The notes: a model not told the origin generated them from the letters alone. DNA of 64,000 nt from Nemophila menziesii (GCA_029959085.1 JARWIR010000022.1:682001-746000); one strand, 5' to 3'; counted from the first letter of the stretch, positions 10,740-23,568 are shown. Numbers and translations: made by a program.

Positions 10740-13000
10740 ATGGAGTTACCAATAGTAGAATCTGAATAAACTAAACATTTCTTTGAGAAAAGGAATTCAC
10801 CACAGTTGATGTTTTCCTTTTGATTTAAACGCTTAGTAATTAGAAGGACGTTAAAGGTCTCTACCTTACCGTCTACTCCACTCATTTCCCTATCACCCAT
10901 TTACTATAAATGGATCTTATATCTATTAAAGATTCAACCAAATTACTATACTTTGTTGATCCTTATAGATATTAATTCAGATTCTATGGTTCTTAACCAC
11001 TTGTCATTATCTAGACTAGTCATAGCCTCTTCATAGGGATTTACAATCATCACTTGATGGGGTTTTCATCTATATGAATTCCTCATCAAACTATAACCAT
11101 TATTACAATTTGTTTTGGTGTATGATGATATCTATACAACCTATAGGAGGCTTGTGTACAATAAATTCTTCTTTCTCTTGATTTGTTAACTTCCTTTTTT
11201 CAAGAAAGGTTCATTAATCGTCCCTAATTCTTCAAAGTGTGAGACTTGAACCTTAAATGAAACTATTAACTCATCAAGGAAAGAAAGATTGGCATGCATC
11301 AGATGCTCTTTAGCTTGTATAAATAACTCTGAAATCTTTATTTCATTATGATCTATTTCCACATTATGAATTCATTCACTATGGAATTCCAATCTATAAA
11401 GGTTGTCTGCCTTACCACAAACCCTTTGTGTTCAGAATGGTGTGGAAATATTACCTCGTTATTTTTTTGGGTATCCAACAAATCTATATTTGAGATACAT
11501 CAACTCAAGCTTAGCCATTATAAGTCGTTTAGTATAAATCAAACATTTCAAATTCTACATTTTAAGGTTTGATTTATATCATCTCCATACCACATATGGA
11601 TTTCATCGACTGTTTAGTGGACCTAAGAGTTCATTAAATATGCAATTGACTTTAAAACATAATCTCATAGGAATATTTAAAATCTAGTGAATCACTGAGA
11701 CAAAATCTAATTTTGCCATAGATGATCTATTAATTCATTGCTAAGATATTCACCTATACAGGTTGATATCTTACTTCCTTCATACTCTTATATACTTGCT
11801 TTCAACTTCACTCAATAGTAATTTGAACATTTCAAATTATTTATATTGGTGTTACATTTGGTAAACACATATATATCTATTATATAGTTTGTGAAGGAGA
11901 TGAACTAAGAATATCTATCTTTGGCTAAAGTTTAGACTGGCCACATACATCAATATATAGTGGACAAAGAACTCATTAACATTGTCTCCATTTTCATCAA
12001 AATGAGATTTAGTCATATTTCATTGAGATAAGTCTCACAAGTTTCATATGATTCAAAGTCATATTCTTCAAGGAAATATTCCTTGTGAAACTAGTAAACC
12101 TTTTCTCACAATTTATGACTTAGTCTATAACACCAAAGATAAGGTTTGATTAGTACGATTATCTATTTCGATTTATGACCATAAACATTTCTAACAATGT
12201 TACGTAGTTACTTTAGGCAATTATAATCACCATATTGTAAGTATCCAATGTGGAGTAATTCATCACTATGAAAAACTCCATTGGTCATTTTATATTACAT
12301 TAATACACCATAACTATCTTATGATAAAATGACCATTTTTTTTGAAAACCAGTTTACAAAAAAACAGTTTTTTTACAATATGTTTTGCCATATGCATCTT
12401 AAAAGAATTAGTTTTTACAATTGTGGTTGCAACAATTTCTCCATTACCGAAATTATAATTTATATTCTCTTATTCTTATTTGTCTATTAATCTTTAGAGT
12501 ATGCAACATTTTGCATATTCCTAGACTACTACGAGTACCCTTTTCGAGTAATTAATAGAAGTTCAAGAAATTACGGAAACAATTTTCATTAATGCCCTTA
12601 CCTTGTTTCTTGGTATTAGATAACTGGTATCTAAAGGTCATACTAAGTTACTTATACATCTTCTAAAGATATTTAAGGATTTATGGGAATATCATGCTTA
12701 AAATATCTTTTGGAGTTCATAACTCATGGATACAAGAATATAAACTTAGTACCATTACTAAGTTCTTATTACTTTAGACATGCATGACATACATTCTATG
12801 CATCCTCAAGAGATAATTTAGTCAACAACTCATTTAACATATCAATGAGTTTCATGTGCATAAGAAAGACTCTCAAGTTGCAGTCATAATCCTTGAGATT
12901 ACGTAACCAACTTGGGATGATTTGAGAAGTGATTTAGCAGAAATACTGAGAAATCTAATCATTGGAAGGAATAGGAAACAATGCTTTAAGAACACTATTA
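10740..13000 (-). pseudogene. Ty1/copia gag-integrase-RT remnants
   Basis: There is no long frame, but piecewise minus-strand translation follows copia order. A gag-like segment lies near 12800-12870 (HMKLIDMLNEL). A GAG-pre-integrase-like segment lies near 12040-12160 (YDFESYETCE, after an LSHKL that stands for the usual LGH). The integrase end lies near 11588-11640 (AYLMNS then TVDEIHMWYG, similar to the usual DKTPYEMWYG). The RT start lies near 10985-11045 (YEEAMTSLDNDKWL). Orders and spacing agree with copia pol. The lineage within copia cannot be fixed from these pieces. Confidence 0.7.
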
Positions 13001-13046
13001 TATAACTGTCAAAGATATGGACTATTATCTAAGAGATATATACTTG

Positions 13047-13420
13047 GAAACTTTAAAACATGAATGAGCCCCCTGGTAGTCAGGTCGTTTCTCATGCATA
13101 ATTAAAGTGAATAATGAAACTTTAAAACATGAACGAGCCCCCTGGAAGTCAGGTCGTTTCTCATTCATAATTAAAGTGTGGTACATTACCTATTTTATCA
13201 TATAAAATAAGAGACTCAAAACTATTTAGCCCCCTGGTAGTCAGGTCGTTTCTAATTAGTTTTGTTGAGTTATTCCGTCCTATAATAGAATATTATCAAT
13301 CCCACATCCTCTGGGTAGTCCAGACTAAAAACGTAAAATTAATAATTTAATCCTATTATCAAACAATATAGATTTTTATAGTTTGTACTCGAACTACAAG
13401 TCCACCTGGTAGTCAAATCA
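13047..13420 (-). repeat. Degenerate repeats in copia leader
   Basis: The core CCCCTGGTAGTCAGGTCG recurs near 13066, 13135 and 13229, with weaker copies near 13303 and 13401. The first two lie in a clear 69-bp direct repeat (starts 13047 and 13116). They sit between the copia LTR and gag remnant, thus in the presumed 5' leader. No function is known to me. Confidence 0.65.
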
Positions 13421-13560
13421 AAACTTGTAAACTTAACATACTCGAAACTCTAATTGTGATGGACAAGTCTCACGAAATATCTAATATATCGTTTTTGTAA
13501 AAAAAACTCAATAAGTCTTAGTTATCAAATGGGATGATACTTAGGATTCAAAATTCTAAG

Positions 13561-16320
13561 TGTTGGGATTGAAACGGTCTTTAGAACGGATTTAAGAATA
13601 AACTGGGTTACCATCGATCAAATCAAGTGATAAGATATTCTTAGAAAAAAAAAAGTTGTTAACAATTAACCCATTTCAAAAATAATAAAAAAATGTTGTT
13701 AACAATTAACCCAGTTCAAAAATGATATAACGTTATAATGGCGAATCGCAAATCCTTAATTAATTACTCAATCCATATGAAAATTAATCAAATAGAATTC
13801 TAAATATCAGGATACCGTAATGATAAAACATTTTATCAAAAGTTAATCCTGCATTCATATAAACTAAAAGAAGAATAAAAGAATTTTAATATATAAATTA
13901 TTTCACTGCCAATGAATCCTTATTCACAGCTCATAGGAAACAAAAAGAAAAACCAGAATCATTTTAATATTAAATAATTACCTTTTCTAATTCCTTTCTA
14001 ATAGTAAGACGTTAAGATTTTTATAGATCAAATCCTTATTGATTTCAGCCACTACTTTATGCTAATAAGCTTATAATGTTGCCACAACATTACAGATGAT
14101 TAAAAAACAATCATGTCAAGCCACACAAACAAAGTATATATTAGTTGTGTTTTTTTTTTCTTTTCTTTTCCAATATGAATCGCCGAACAGGTGCATAATA
14201 TGACAACAATTTGTCTTTTCTTTTTTTTTATTTCAAAACACAACAACAATTGCGATGTAAAAAGGAAAATAGTAGTAAAGCAATTGTTCACGTGACAAGC
14301 ACAGGTTTTTTTTTAAAGAAAAATAAATCTATAAAAACAGATGGCCAATTTTCTAAAAACCAAAAAGTATCCATTACATTTTTTTCCTCTATACCCAACG
14401 CAAGACAGCGGGTGTATCGAAAAAAAAAACAGCGGCCCTGTTTAAAACCTTTTTTTAATGAACAATCGACCAAAAAGAAACAACTTTTCTTATGATCACT
14501 AATTGAAATAAAACTAACCAAAAAGAAAAAGGAATCGCAATCAAGCTTACGAATACAGATAAACAATTAAAAAAAAACAATTTTTATATAAATCCTTAAA
14601 AGCAAAACTCATATATCATCAAATAATATCATGTTTAAATACCTAAATCGAATTGAAGGAAAATTGCAACTCAATTATATCAAAATATAATTCGGCGGAA
14701 ACAAAATTACAATTAAAAAACAATCTAGTTGCGATTTAAGGATTTAAAACAAAGAACAATTCGATTACATACCTTAAGCCGATGTATGAAAATAGGATTG
14801 TTTAATACCAGCTTCAAAAGGCTTGAAGCCTCCATGGTTTGCACACCGAGCTTGAGTCTTACTTCCAGAATCACAATTCTTGCTTGGACACCAAAGACCT
14901 TTATTTCTTGTGAGTTTTTTCTTGGAAGAAAAACTGATGAAAAGTTATATGTATAATGATTTCTCATTATACTTATAACTCAAGAGAAGAAAATGAAAAG
15001 ACAAGAATGGAAAAGTCAGGAATGTATAATGAAATTGATTATCTTAATAATCTAGTCCATTACCTTCTACATTATACAAAACCAATTGACTAGCCTAGCG
15101 GTTAGTGACACATTTCACACTACTAGAGGTTCGTGGTTCAATCCACAAACTTATCAATTTTTATTTCTCTTTTTTTATCTTTCTCTTTTGTCTTAGACCG
15201 GTCTTTTATCAGAATATTAATTTGTGATAGCAAATTAATATACCAATATTCCAAGTATATAATTAATTAATATTTATTATCTAATAATAAAAAACTAATT
15301 AACGTCATGAAGCAAGTTCAGTGCACTCGTTAGTGTGCGAGTACGTGGATTCATCGTTAAACTGGTAGTAGTTAATTAAATTAACCACTAATCGAGGTTG
15401 GCATCTAACAACACTCCCCAATGACCGGATAACGTGAAGTAACTCTGTACAAAGAACCCGGTGAAGGACCATATACGTATTCCCTCTATCTTTCCAGCTC
15501 CGGATTATCCTGGGATATGGTATAACTGTCAAATCCCATTTAGAAAATCAACCACGTTACACGTCGATTATCAACGATTGACGAATGACCTAAGAAACAC
15601 ATTTCTTCATTAATTATATCACCTTGGCCAAGGATTTGATACAATCGTTATAATCTTATGACATCGTAGAGCTCAAACTCTTTACCTAGAGTTGATAGAT
15701 TCCATCTTGACTCATCCCTAGGAGCATATATACTTAGTTGTATCCAATATCTTTTCGACTATCATTATGACACACTAGTAGTCCAGTATCAAAACACAAC
15801 AAGCGTATACACAACAATAGTGATGATCTCAGGTCAAAGGATTACATGCATAAAATTCCTTCTAGAGATTAACCTACTTGACAGTTCAAGGTAATTCACC
15901 ATTAGGAATCTCTAGATTTTATTCGGTTCGATAATCACATCTCTATGTGCATTATCTATGCACCTAACTCGGTAAACGAGAACTACCGATATTTATCCAA
16001 TAAATACTCGTTAGCTACATATTAATCTAACCGGATCATCGAGGTCCTAACTCAATGATCCTATGATTAAGAACAAGTTTAGATTATGTCCTATATGCTA
16101 GATTCTCATTATCATAACACCTTATGGTATCTAGTTCGTAACTTCATGAAAGGATCTGCCTTCATATTATGTAGATTAATACCATAATCATAAAAGCTTG
16201 CCATAGATTCAAGGAAACAATTTCTTTAATCAAAACTGTAGTGATAACTATTATCGTGTACAGTAAACACTTTGTGTTCAATTCATTACAAGACGATCGG
16301 GGCTAGGGAATAATTCCAAC

Positions 16321-16321
<1 letters not shown>
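13561..16321 (-). repeat. Probable long LTR of the copia element
   Basis: The block starts TGTTGGGATT and ends AATTCCAACA, giving TG...CA ends with a TGTTGG/CCAACA inverted terminus, and borders the (TA)n tract of copy L exactly. At 2.76 kb it is long for copia and may hold later insertions such as the tRNA-like segment near 15090. I found no clear tRNA-Met primer site next to 13561, so the inner boundary is uncertain. Open frames within it are short and unrelated to known domains. Confidence 0.5.
15084..15160 (+). ncRNA. tRNA-like Pol III promoter, possible SINE remnant
   Basis: Box A-like TAGCCTAGCGGT (15091-15102) and box B-like GGTTCAATCC (15135-15144) are 44 bases apart, as in tRNA genes, and GTGG/CCAC around box B makes a T-arm-like stem. 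No acceptor stem pairs, so it is not a tRNA gene. A T-rich run follows. It looks like the head of a tRNA-derived SINE lying within the copia LTR-like block. Confidence 0.4.

Positions 16322-16386
<65 letters not shown>
16322..16386. repeat. (TA)n microsatellite
   Basis: A nearly pure TA run of about 60 bases separates the copia LTR end from copy L. In copy R the matching place (53000-53021) has a short GT/TA run, so copia probably entered this microsatellite. Confidence 0.95.
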
Positions 16387-16389
<3 letters not shown>

Positions 16390-16454
16390 CTTTAAAATAA
16401 AACTAATTATTGTACAAAAAAATAGTCCATACTGTAGTCCTTGGAGGAGGTACA

Positions 16455-16755
16455 AATTTCATCTCAATTTTATAATGGAGATGTGACAAATCAGAGAAGG
16501 GACGAATGTCATCTCTATCTTAGAATAAAAATATGACAAATTTCTATCAAACTTAAGATCAAAGATGAAACCAATCTCTTCTCAGTCATAGAATGGAGAT
16601 GAGACAAATTACATCTCGATCTAAAATTGATGATGAGACAAATTCCATCTCAATCATAAAATGGAGATGAGACAAATTCAATCTCAATATTATAATTAGA
16701 GATAACACAAATCACATATCAGTAATATAATGGGGATGACACAAATATGACTCCA
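16455..16755. repeat. ~34-bp hairpin minisatellite, cluster 1
   Basis: Imperfect units of about 34-42 bp contain a GAGATG ... CATCTC inverted pair around a 10-base spacer with GACAAATT. Consecutive clear units lie at about 16600-16700. The same cluster is in copy R at 53085-53390. Confidence 0.75.
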
Positions 16756-18179
16756 TCTATTGTATATATGATCACTGTTAAGCCTTGTGGTTTACTGTCC
16801 TTGAACCCATAAAAACTCATACAATTATTTAAGCAATTAAAGGCATTTGTAATTGTTAATTTTATTATTGTTACCCAACAAAATAAAATGACTATAAAAA
16901 ATAACCTTGGTCACTTTGCTTATCTATTACACTGACCCGTTTTCAGAAGACCATGAAGGATAAAGAGAACTCAAAGAGAATAGCTAATAATATCGCAAAT
17001 GAGGAAAGTAGAATATTTACTACATTCAAAGTTATCTAGAGTTTATGAATACAACTTCTGTGTAGAAATTAAGTGATTTATAGTTTATTTTAATAATCTT
17101 TATCTATAATTGATTTTGAGTCTATGAAATGTTTTTGTGAAAACGTGAGTTTTGCTTAAACTGTAGCGCGGATATTCTATTATTTAAATAATGGTCAAGA
17201 TCTTTTTAAAGAAAACAAAGAAAATAGCCTTATAGTATACATAAGTATGGATTGAGTATAAATGTTTAATGTTTCCATAATTTCCTTTATTTTAATCACT
17301 TTATTAGTATATATAACTATATGAATTTTTTTAAGAAAATTACAAAACGACTTTGTAGTACTGGAATATGGAATAGGTACGCATGATCAACAACTTTCGT
17401 TATTCTTATATATAACTATTATCAAAAGTATTACCTGTATATGTTTACTTATATACATGTAAGAATATTACATCCATTTTTAGTACTTGATCATTATTGT
17501 TTGGTTATTATTTCCTTAAATGCAAAAACTAGTTATATAACCATATTAATATATTTTTAGTATCATAGATGCTATAATCTTCTATTCGTAAAACCAAAGT
17601 TTTACAAATGTTTAATATAATGTAAAGCTATTTTAATAAGATATGCTTGTGAGATCTAAATTTTAATAACAGTAAATTAATCATTCTTTGTTGAATTATA
17701 CATATCAGTTTCGAGTGAATCAACAATGATTGACACTGGAAAGTTAGCAATATACATATCATCAAATTCAATAGAGTATATACTAAATATAAATTCATAT
17801 GTAAAGAAATGATGAGTCAGCAATGGGATTCGTTTATGAAGCAATGGGATTCGTTTATGAAGTCAGAAAGTTTGAAAATAGAGCTATTTTCAAACTGATC
17901 TTATAAAAATAATCTGTGGTCCGCATAATATGATGCATAATTTCGAGATACTTTTGAATCATGTAAATCAAAGACTTCAACTGTTAAGGGTATTTCCTTA
18001 ATTTTGTTTTATTTCACAGCAACATGGAATCTACTAATTTCATTTTAATAAGTTTCCCTTAGTTGCTACCGGAGAGTGAGTTCTTTCATTGATCTATTGT
18101 CTGCCCACCAGATATACACCAAAATATTTCATTTAAACTATGTATTGTACAAAAAAGCACTCCAAACTCTAGTCTTTAG

Positions 18180-18560
18180 AGAAGGGACAGATCCAATCGT
18201 AATTTATAATTGAAATGAGACAAATAAGAAAGGGGATAGGTCCAATCTCAATCTTAAAATTGAAATTAGACAATTTTATCTCAAACTTAAGATTGAAGAC
18301 GAGACAAATCTCATCTTGGTATAAGAATAAAAATTGAACATATTGCATCATAGTTTGAAATTAGATACGTGACAAATTTTATCTTAATCATAGAATGGAG
18401 ATAAGATAAATTCCATTTCAATCTAAACTAGAAGATGAGACAAATTCCATCTCAATCGTAGAAAGAATATGGGACAAACTCTCTTAGTTTTAATATTAGA
18501 GACAGACAAATCATATCTCAAACTTAGCATAGAGATGAAAAATTCCATCTCAATTTTTGT
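18180..18560. repeat. ~34-bp hairpin minisatellite, cluster 2
   Basis: The same inverted-pair units as cluster 1, preceded by a flank (TATTGTACAAAAAAG...) also found before cluster 1, so the two clusters are an internal direct repeat about 1.74 kb apart. The matching cluster in copy R is at 54790-55180. Further single units occur at 18710-18800. Confidence 0.7.
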
Positions 18561-19594
18561 AGGACAAATCTCATCACATGCACAATTTACAAAGACACTT
18601 TTATTTCTTATTTATTAAATCTCAAATTTATGTATCATATTTAAAAAATTATAAATGAAAACTATCATTTTAAATTATTAATAATTTATCAAAAAACGCT
18701 TATCTTCCTATTATTAGGACAAATCCCATCTTAGTAGGGCTGACATGAAAATCTCATCTCAATCTTTGAATAGAGATGGCACAAATCTCATCCCAATCTT
18801 ATAATGTAGATGGTATAAAATTTAATTTTTTTTACCACAACCCCTACTAGAAAAGAAAAAATGATAAAAGTTTCCCTAACCCCCTCATCCCTTAAAAGAA
18901 AAAAAATAATCAAAAAAAATAAAGTCCCCCACTTCTCGCTTGAAAAATAAAATTATAAAAAAATATTTTTCCAAGCCCCTGGAAAAAATAAAAAATCTAA
19001 AAATAAAAGAAATTACATCAGTACTTGAAAAAAAATTATAAAATTTGTCACATCCCCACTGAAAAGGTAACACGTTGAAACGAAAAATCTGCCTCCTTAA
19101 GAGAAGCAAATCCAAATAAATAAATATCCCCTTCGAAAAGAAATAAAAATTGCTAATATAAACATTCCCTCATCTAGGACCCCTCTTTCGAAAAAGAAAA
19201 ATCCGATAAATAAATTTTCACAGCTGCCGGATAAAAAAAATTTGTCCGGTACCCTTTTTTTGGAAAAGAAAAAATTTTAAAAATTCCCTCAAAACCTTCG
19301 TTGGTAATAAAGTATTTTATTTTTTCTTTTGTTTTTTTAATTAATAAATATAGTTACTATTAATTGATTGTAGAAAATATCGGTGAACGGTCTTGTTAAT
19401 TAATAAATATAGTTACTATTTGATAGTTAGAAGGGTATGTTGGTAACTTTTAAATTTATAATAATGTTTTATTTAAATGGGAAATTGATGTTTTTTATTA
19501 ATTTAATGAGAATTGTCTCTAAAATTATTATGTACCTACTAGTTATTACATGAATTATAGACCAAATATATTGATAAAACTAAATAATGAGAGA

Positions 19595-19598
<4 letters not shown>

Positions 19599-19652
<54 letters not shown>
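19599..19652. repeat. (TA)n microsatellite
   Basis: About 54 bases of TA. The matching place in copy R (about 59628-59641) has only about 14 bases. Confidence 0.95.
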
Positions 19653-19656
<4 letters not shown>

Positions 19657-19996
19657 TCTTATTACATTGGAGAGACCTTTGAATCGGGTAATCTTTGAGA
19701 TAATTGTAGAAACTTCGAACTAGTAGAACAACTATTAACCGGTCAACCCTTATGTTATACTTGAAATTATGTTTCTCGTTTTCCTTGAACATCTTTTTTT
19801 TCCTTGGTTAATTCAAGTGTTATAGAAATTTAAACTACAAAAGTCACCATACTCCCAATAGCTAAGCCTTCACGATCGACTTCTTTGTACTTTAACATAG
19901 GCATGAAATGAGGCTTTTGTGGCATCTTTTTAAACACATCCATTTATTTAAAGGTTGCCCACAGTGCCATGTTATTCACAAGCCTCTATGCCCCCA

Positions 19997-21450
19997 TGAT
20001 GTCTCCTCATTTGTGATTATAAAATCTATTTCCGAGACATCATTTTAGGCGTATTTATTAGTTTATAAGTCGATTTTAGCTTGATTTAGTACACTTTCCT
20101 ATTTTGGATCTTGAATTAATTAATTATTATTTTTAGAGCATATTGGGTTTAATTATTTATTTAGTGTGAAGCTTTCGAGATATATGATAATTAATTAAAG
20201 TCCAAGTTGGTTAAAAGACCTAAACGAATGAAGATAAACATGAAAATTGAAGATAAGGAAGTAAAAGCTAAAAACATGGAAAAGAAAAACATGCCTTAAA
20301 TCTGAATTTCTGCATCTACGACCACAAATCAGCTTATATCTTAAAAACAGTAAGGATTTTGGAGAAACGGTCAAGATAAAAGTCGAATATATTTCCGAGA
20401 CGATGAATAACGGGGCTGATTGCATGTTTTTGGGCTACGAATTTGAGTTGGGCTAGGAGCCCATATTTACCTTTTCCTTCAAGAAAACGAATTAGGTCAA
20501 CCTATACTCTATAAATACAGCCTCTTAACATTAGAAAATCATCCTTGACCAAACCTTAAGGTCAGGAAGAAGCTATAACACAAGAAGAGAAGTCTGGAAG
20601 GAGCTGTGCATCAATCATGTCTTCTTCAACCTTCAATTCTGTAATTCTTTTCTTTTCTTAGTATGAAATAATTTCTATTAGCTTGAGTTTTTAGCATATA
20701 TGTATGAACCTTAGTTTTGGTTGACATCTATCTACTTTGGGAATTATATGTTTTAAATTGAATTATTGTTTTTATTCTCTGTTTATGTGTTTGGATTTAT
20801 ATTTTGTGTTCTTGTGGAAGCGCGTCCATATAGAATTACCATCTAGTAGTTAGGTCACCATTGACAACGGTGTTTAATTACATGTTTAGCACATAACGTC
20901 TAGTATTCGGTTTAGATCTGACAAATTAACCTAACTAGATAATCAGCATGGTTTAGTATATATTGCTATTTACCAATTGCGGGATCACTTTGCTTAGGAC
21001 TCCTTATTGACACAAGTAAATCCTATTTAAAACTACCTAGCGCAATTGGAACCGATTATTGAAATACTACATAATTCACCCTTACATGTTTAGAACAGCA
21101 TAACTAGTGGGGATTACATGCTATTTACTCAAGCTAAACTTTCATACTATCTTCTTTTCCTTTCTTTTATTTATTTTATGTCTTTTAATTTAGTAGTTTA
21201 GTTTCTTATTTAAAATCAAATAAAAATCTATCTTTCTCTTCTTTACCATTGCGTATTATTATTCTGGCTTAATTATTTGCACTTGAATATTTGCATAAGT
21301 TCTTCGTAACCTTCGTAGTCCCTGAGGAACGAATTCTACTTATTCATTAAAACTTGCATACGATCTGTATACTTGCAGAACCGTGCTCAGCTTAGGGTGT
21401 TTATGTGCAATTATTTTATACATATTTTTATCACACCTTAGGCGACACCA
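19997..21450 (+). repeat. 5' LTR of element B
   Basis: Starts TGATGTCTCC and ends GACACCA, six bases before the PBS. It matches 48357-49860 closely but lacks a ~48-base segment present in the 3' LTR near 48770-48820. TATAAATA is at 20510-20517. Confidence 0.93.
20510..20517 (+). promoter_or_regulatory. TATA box in element B 5' LTR
   Basis: TATAAATA, followed by CAGCCTCTTAACATT, is mirrored in the 3' LTR at 48925-48932. Confidence 0.6.
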
Positions 21451-21456
21451 AGTTTT

Positions 21457-21473
21457 TGGCGCCGCTGTCGGGG
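21457..21473 (+). other. Primer binding site, tRNA-Asp type (element B)
   Basis: TGGCGCCGCTGTCGGGG begins seven bases after the LTR's last base. It differs by one base (T for C) from the PBS of the array and element A. Confidence 0.9.
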
Positions 21474-21634
21474 ACTACATCGTTAGTCCTTGTGCAATTA
21501 TCTAGTGTTTTTTTAGTTAGTTCTATTTTACGCTTTTCTTTTTAGTCTTGTGTTGCGGATTTTTTTTAGGCGAGAGAAGATTTATTAGGAAAGGAAAGTT
21601 TCGTATTACTAGATCCTGCAGAAGCTAATAAATT

Positions 21635-22747
21635 ATGGAGAAGATAGCCCAGCAAATCGCTGAATTACGCAAAGAAATAGCTCAGAGAAATCTAGTACAT
21701 ACATCACCTTCATGTCCTAGTTGTGGAGCAAGAGATCACTCATGGGAATATTGCATGAATAATCCAGCTTCAATTTCCTTCATACCTTATCAAAGAAACC
21801 ATTATTATGATGGTTATTATCAATCTCAAGGAAATTACGCTGATTATCAGCCCCCACAGAATTATAATTGGGTCGAAAATCAACAGACATATTATCAACC
21901 GCGGCCACAATCTTATTATCCTCCACAACATATCTATCAAGAAGCGCCAATTTATAATGAAGCTTATCAACAACCACTTTCTTATTCAATGCAGCAAACC
22001 ATACAAGAACAACCCTCGAGTTTGAATTTAAGCATGGCTAAGATAATTAACCTAGTTGAAGATATGGAGATTAGCCAGCAAAAATTCCAAACACAATCCA
22101 AGGTGCTTAAGAATATCGAGCATACCATGTCACAAATGGTGAATAAACTTCAAATCTTTGCAAAAAGCTAACTCCCAAGTGATACTAGTGCTCCAGAAGA
22201 CAATGTTTGTCATACAGTTGAATTAAGAAGTGGAAAACAATTACCTCCACCTAGAGTGGAACCAGAACCAATCTCTATTCCTGAAAAAGTGGTTGAAGAA
22301 ACAATTGGAAACAAGGTGGAAGAGGTAATTGAACAAACAAGTGTCCCAGAGAAGACACCAGAAGAGAAAGAGAGCCCGGTGGTAACCAATACACGTCCTC
22401 CTCCGCTATTCCCGTCAAATGTCAGAAATCAGAACAATGAAAAAGAATTCAAGAAGTTCCTTGACATGGTGAACGAGTTTAAGATCAGTATTCCGTTTGT
22501 AGAAGCTCTCACAAGAATGTCAAAATATGGTCAGTTCATGAAGGACATTCTGTTTAACAAACGAAGTTTAGAAACCGAAAAGATGAATGGATTGCCAGAG
22601 GAGTGTAATGCTACAAACAAAATAGAGTTACCACCAGAAACACCCCCTCCCACGAAATCTTGGATGGCACCATCCATGATCATGAAGAATCGAGCTGAAA
22701 AGTTCGTGGGAATTAGAGCTAAGGGGTGGAAATTTCGTCAATCGTAA
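21635..22747 (+). pseudogene. Gag nucleocapsid/linker fragment of element B, one internal stop
   Basis: The frame starts at ATG 21635, is broken by TAA at 22169-22171 and continues in frame to TAA 22747. A CCHC knuckle CPSCGARDHSWEYC lies at residues 27-40, followed by a Tyr/Gln/Pro-rich tract, ELRSGKQLPPP, and the FKISIPFVEAL linker that normally precedes protease. The capsid domain is absent in front of it and the frame ends before any DLGA motif, where sequence passes straight into the noncoding block also seen after the array ORFs. It may still bind RNA; I infer a deletion derivative. Confidence 0.8.
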
Positions 22748-22977
22748 CCGAGGTAACACGTCTAACTTTAAAATACGTTAAACAAAAGTGCTATACGTTA
22801 GACAACCCGTAGTTTCTTTTATGTTTTCATGTTTTTATGTTTTTTGTATATGTTTAGTTTAGTTATTTTTAGTTGATATTGCATATTTGAGGAAGGTATT
22901 AGTGTTGTTAATGTTTAGGTACTAAATAAATCAAAATTGGGAGGAAAAACGAAATTTTTTGGAAAAATCAGATGCCA

Positions 22978-23345
22978 GCTCCGGTATACCGGGCCCTAGG
23001 GGCGGTATACCACATGCCAGAAAACCCGTGCCATGGGGTGTCCCCACCGGTTTTATGCCGAGAGTAAAAAAAACGAAGAAGATCAGCTCCGGTATACCGG
23101 GCCCCATGGCCGGTATACATCCCACACCCGCTGTGTCGAAAAAAAAAAATTCTGGACACAATCTGAGAAAACTTCGGCAAGTCATATGTTTGCCCTCAGA
23201 TGTCGGAATCAGGTGATCGTTGAGCCTAAACTGCATAACTTTTCGAGATCTAGATGTTGGGATGTCACCACGGGTTTTATGCCGAGAGGAAGAATTTCGA
23301 AAGCCAGAACTCCGGTATACCGGGCCCCACGGCCGGTATACCGCC
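22978..23345 (+). repeat. ~110-bp tandem repeat with paired palindromes (element B)
   Basis: CCGGTATACCGGGCCC-type cores lie at 22981, 23089 and 23312, about 108 and 2 x 111 bases apart; the missing core near 23200 still has the shared TTTTATGCCGAGAG flank. Each core is followed within about 25 bases by a second GGCGGTATAC-type half. Position relative to the ORF matches the repeats in A and the array. Confidence 0.8.
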
Positions 23346-23568
23346 CGACAACGCTGGAGAGAGAAAAAAATCGCGTTTTTAGATTATAAGGGAGAGGAAG
23401 TTGCTCTATTACGAATTTTTTAATCCTTAAGCTTCTCCTTCTTCCCCAAACCTCTCCCAAATCCATTGGAGCTTCATAAAACCTTCCCTAAATATCAAAA
23501 CACTACCCAATCACCATGAAAACACATCAAATCTATTCTCTACATCATTATAAAGAAGATTCAACCAC
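23346..23568 (+). other. G-poor leader of element B, left of the array
   Basis: Noncoding, A/C/T-rich. It aligns to the leader of the array units and breaks at TCAACCAC, where the array is inserted; it resumes at 45842 with CCATATCAC. Confidence 0.6.

Larger units (their letters stand above)
10716..16321 (-). mobile_element. Decayed Ty1/copia retrotransposon, truncated by element A
   Basis: Minus-strand remnants of gag, integrase and the start of RT run from 13000 down to 10740, upstream of which lies an LTR-like block at 13561-16321. The RT domain stops at the boundary of element A, so A inserted into it and the remainder should lie beyond the left end of the window. Many stops and indels show it is old. 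Confidence 0.75.
16387..19996. repeat. Copy L of the L/R duplication, left part
   Basis: Aligns by eye, in the same orientation, to 53022-55542 and 58967-59945, with substitutions and small indels throughout, so the duplication is old. No gene is intact. It includes the minisatellite clusters near 16455 and 18180, the exon-like segment at 16953, and a (TA)n run at 19599. It is interrupted at 19996 by element B and resumes at 49861. Confidence 0.85.

Noticed and set aside
14211..14566. Lys- and Phe-rich frames on both strands
   Set aside because: Caused by long A and T runs in the copia LTR-like block.
14725..14967. 80-codon minus-strand frame ending next to GTATGT
   Set aside because: It could be an exon, but it lies in the copia LTR-like block without a second exon or known domain.
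15084..15160. True tRNA gene
   Set aside because: Box A and box B fit, but no acceptor or anticodon stem can be formed.
22931..23466. Overlapping frames on both strands across the CCGGTATACC repeats
   Set aside because: All arise from GC-rich tandem repeats; none has coding character.
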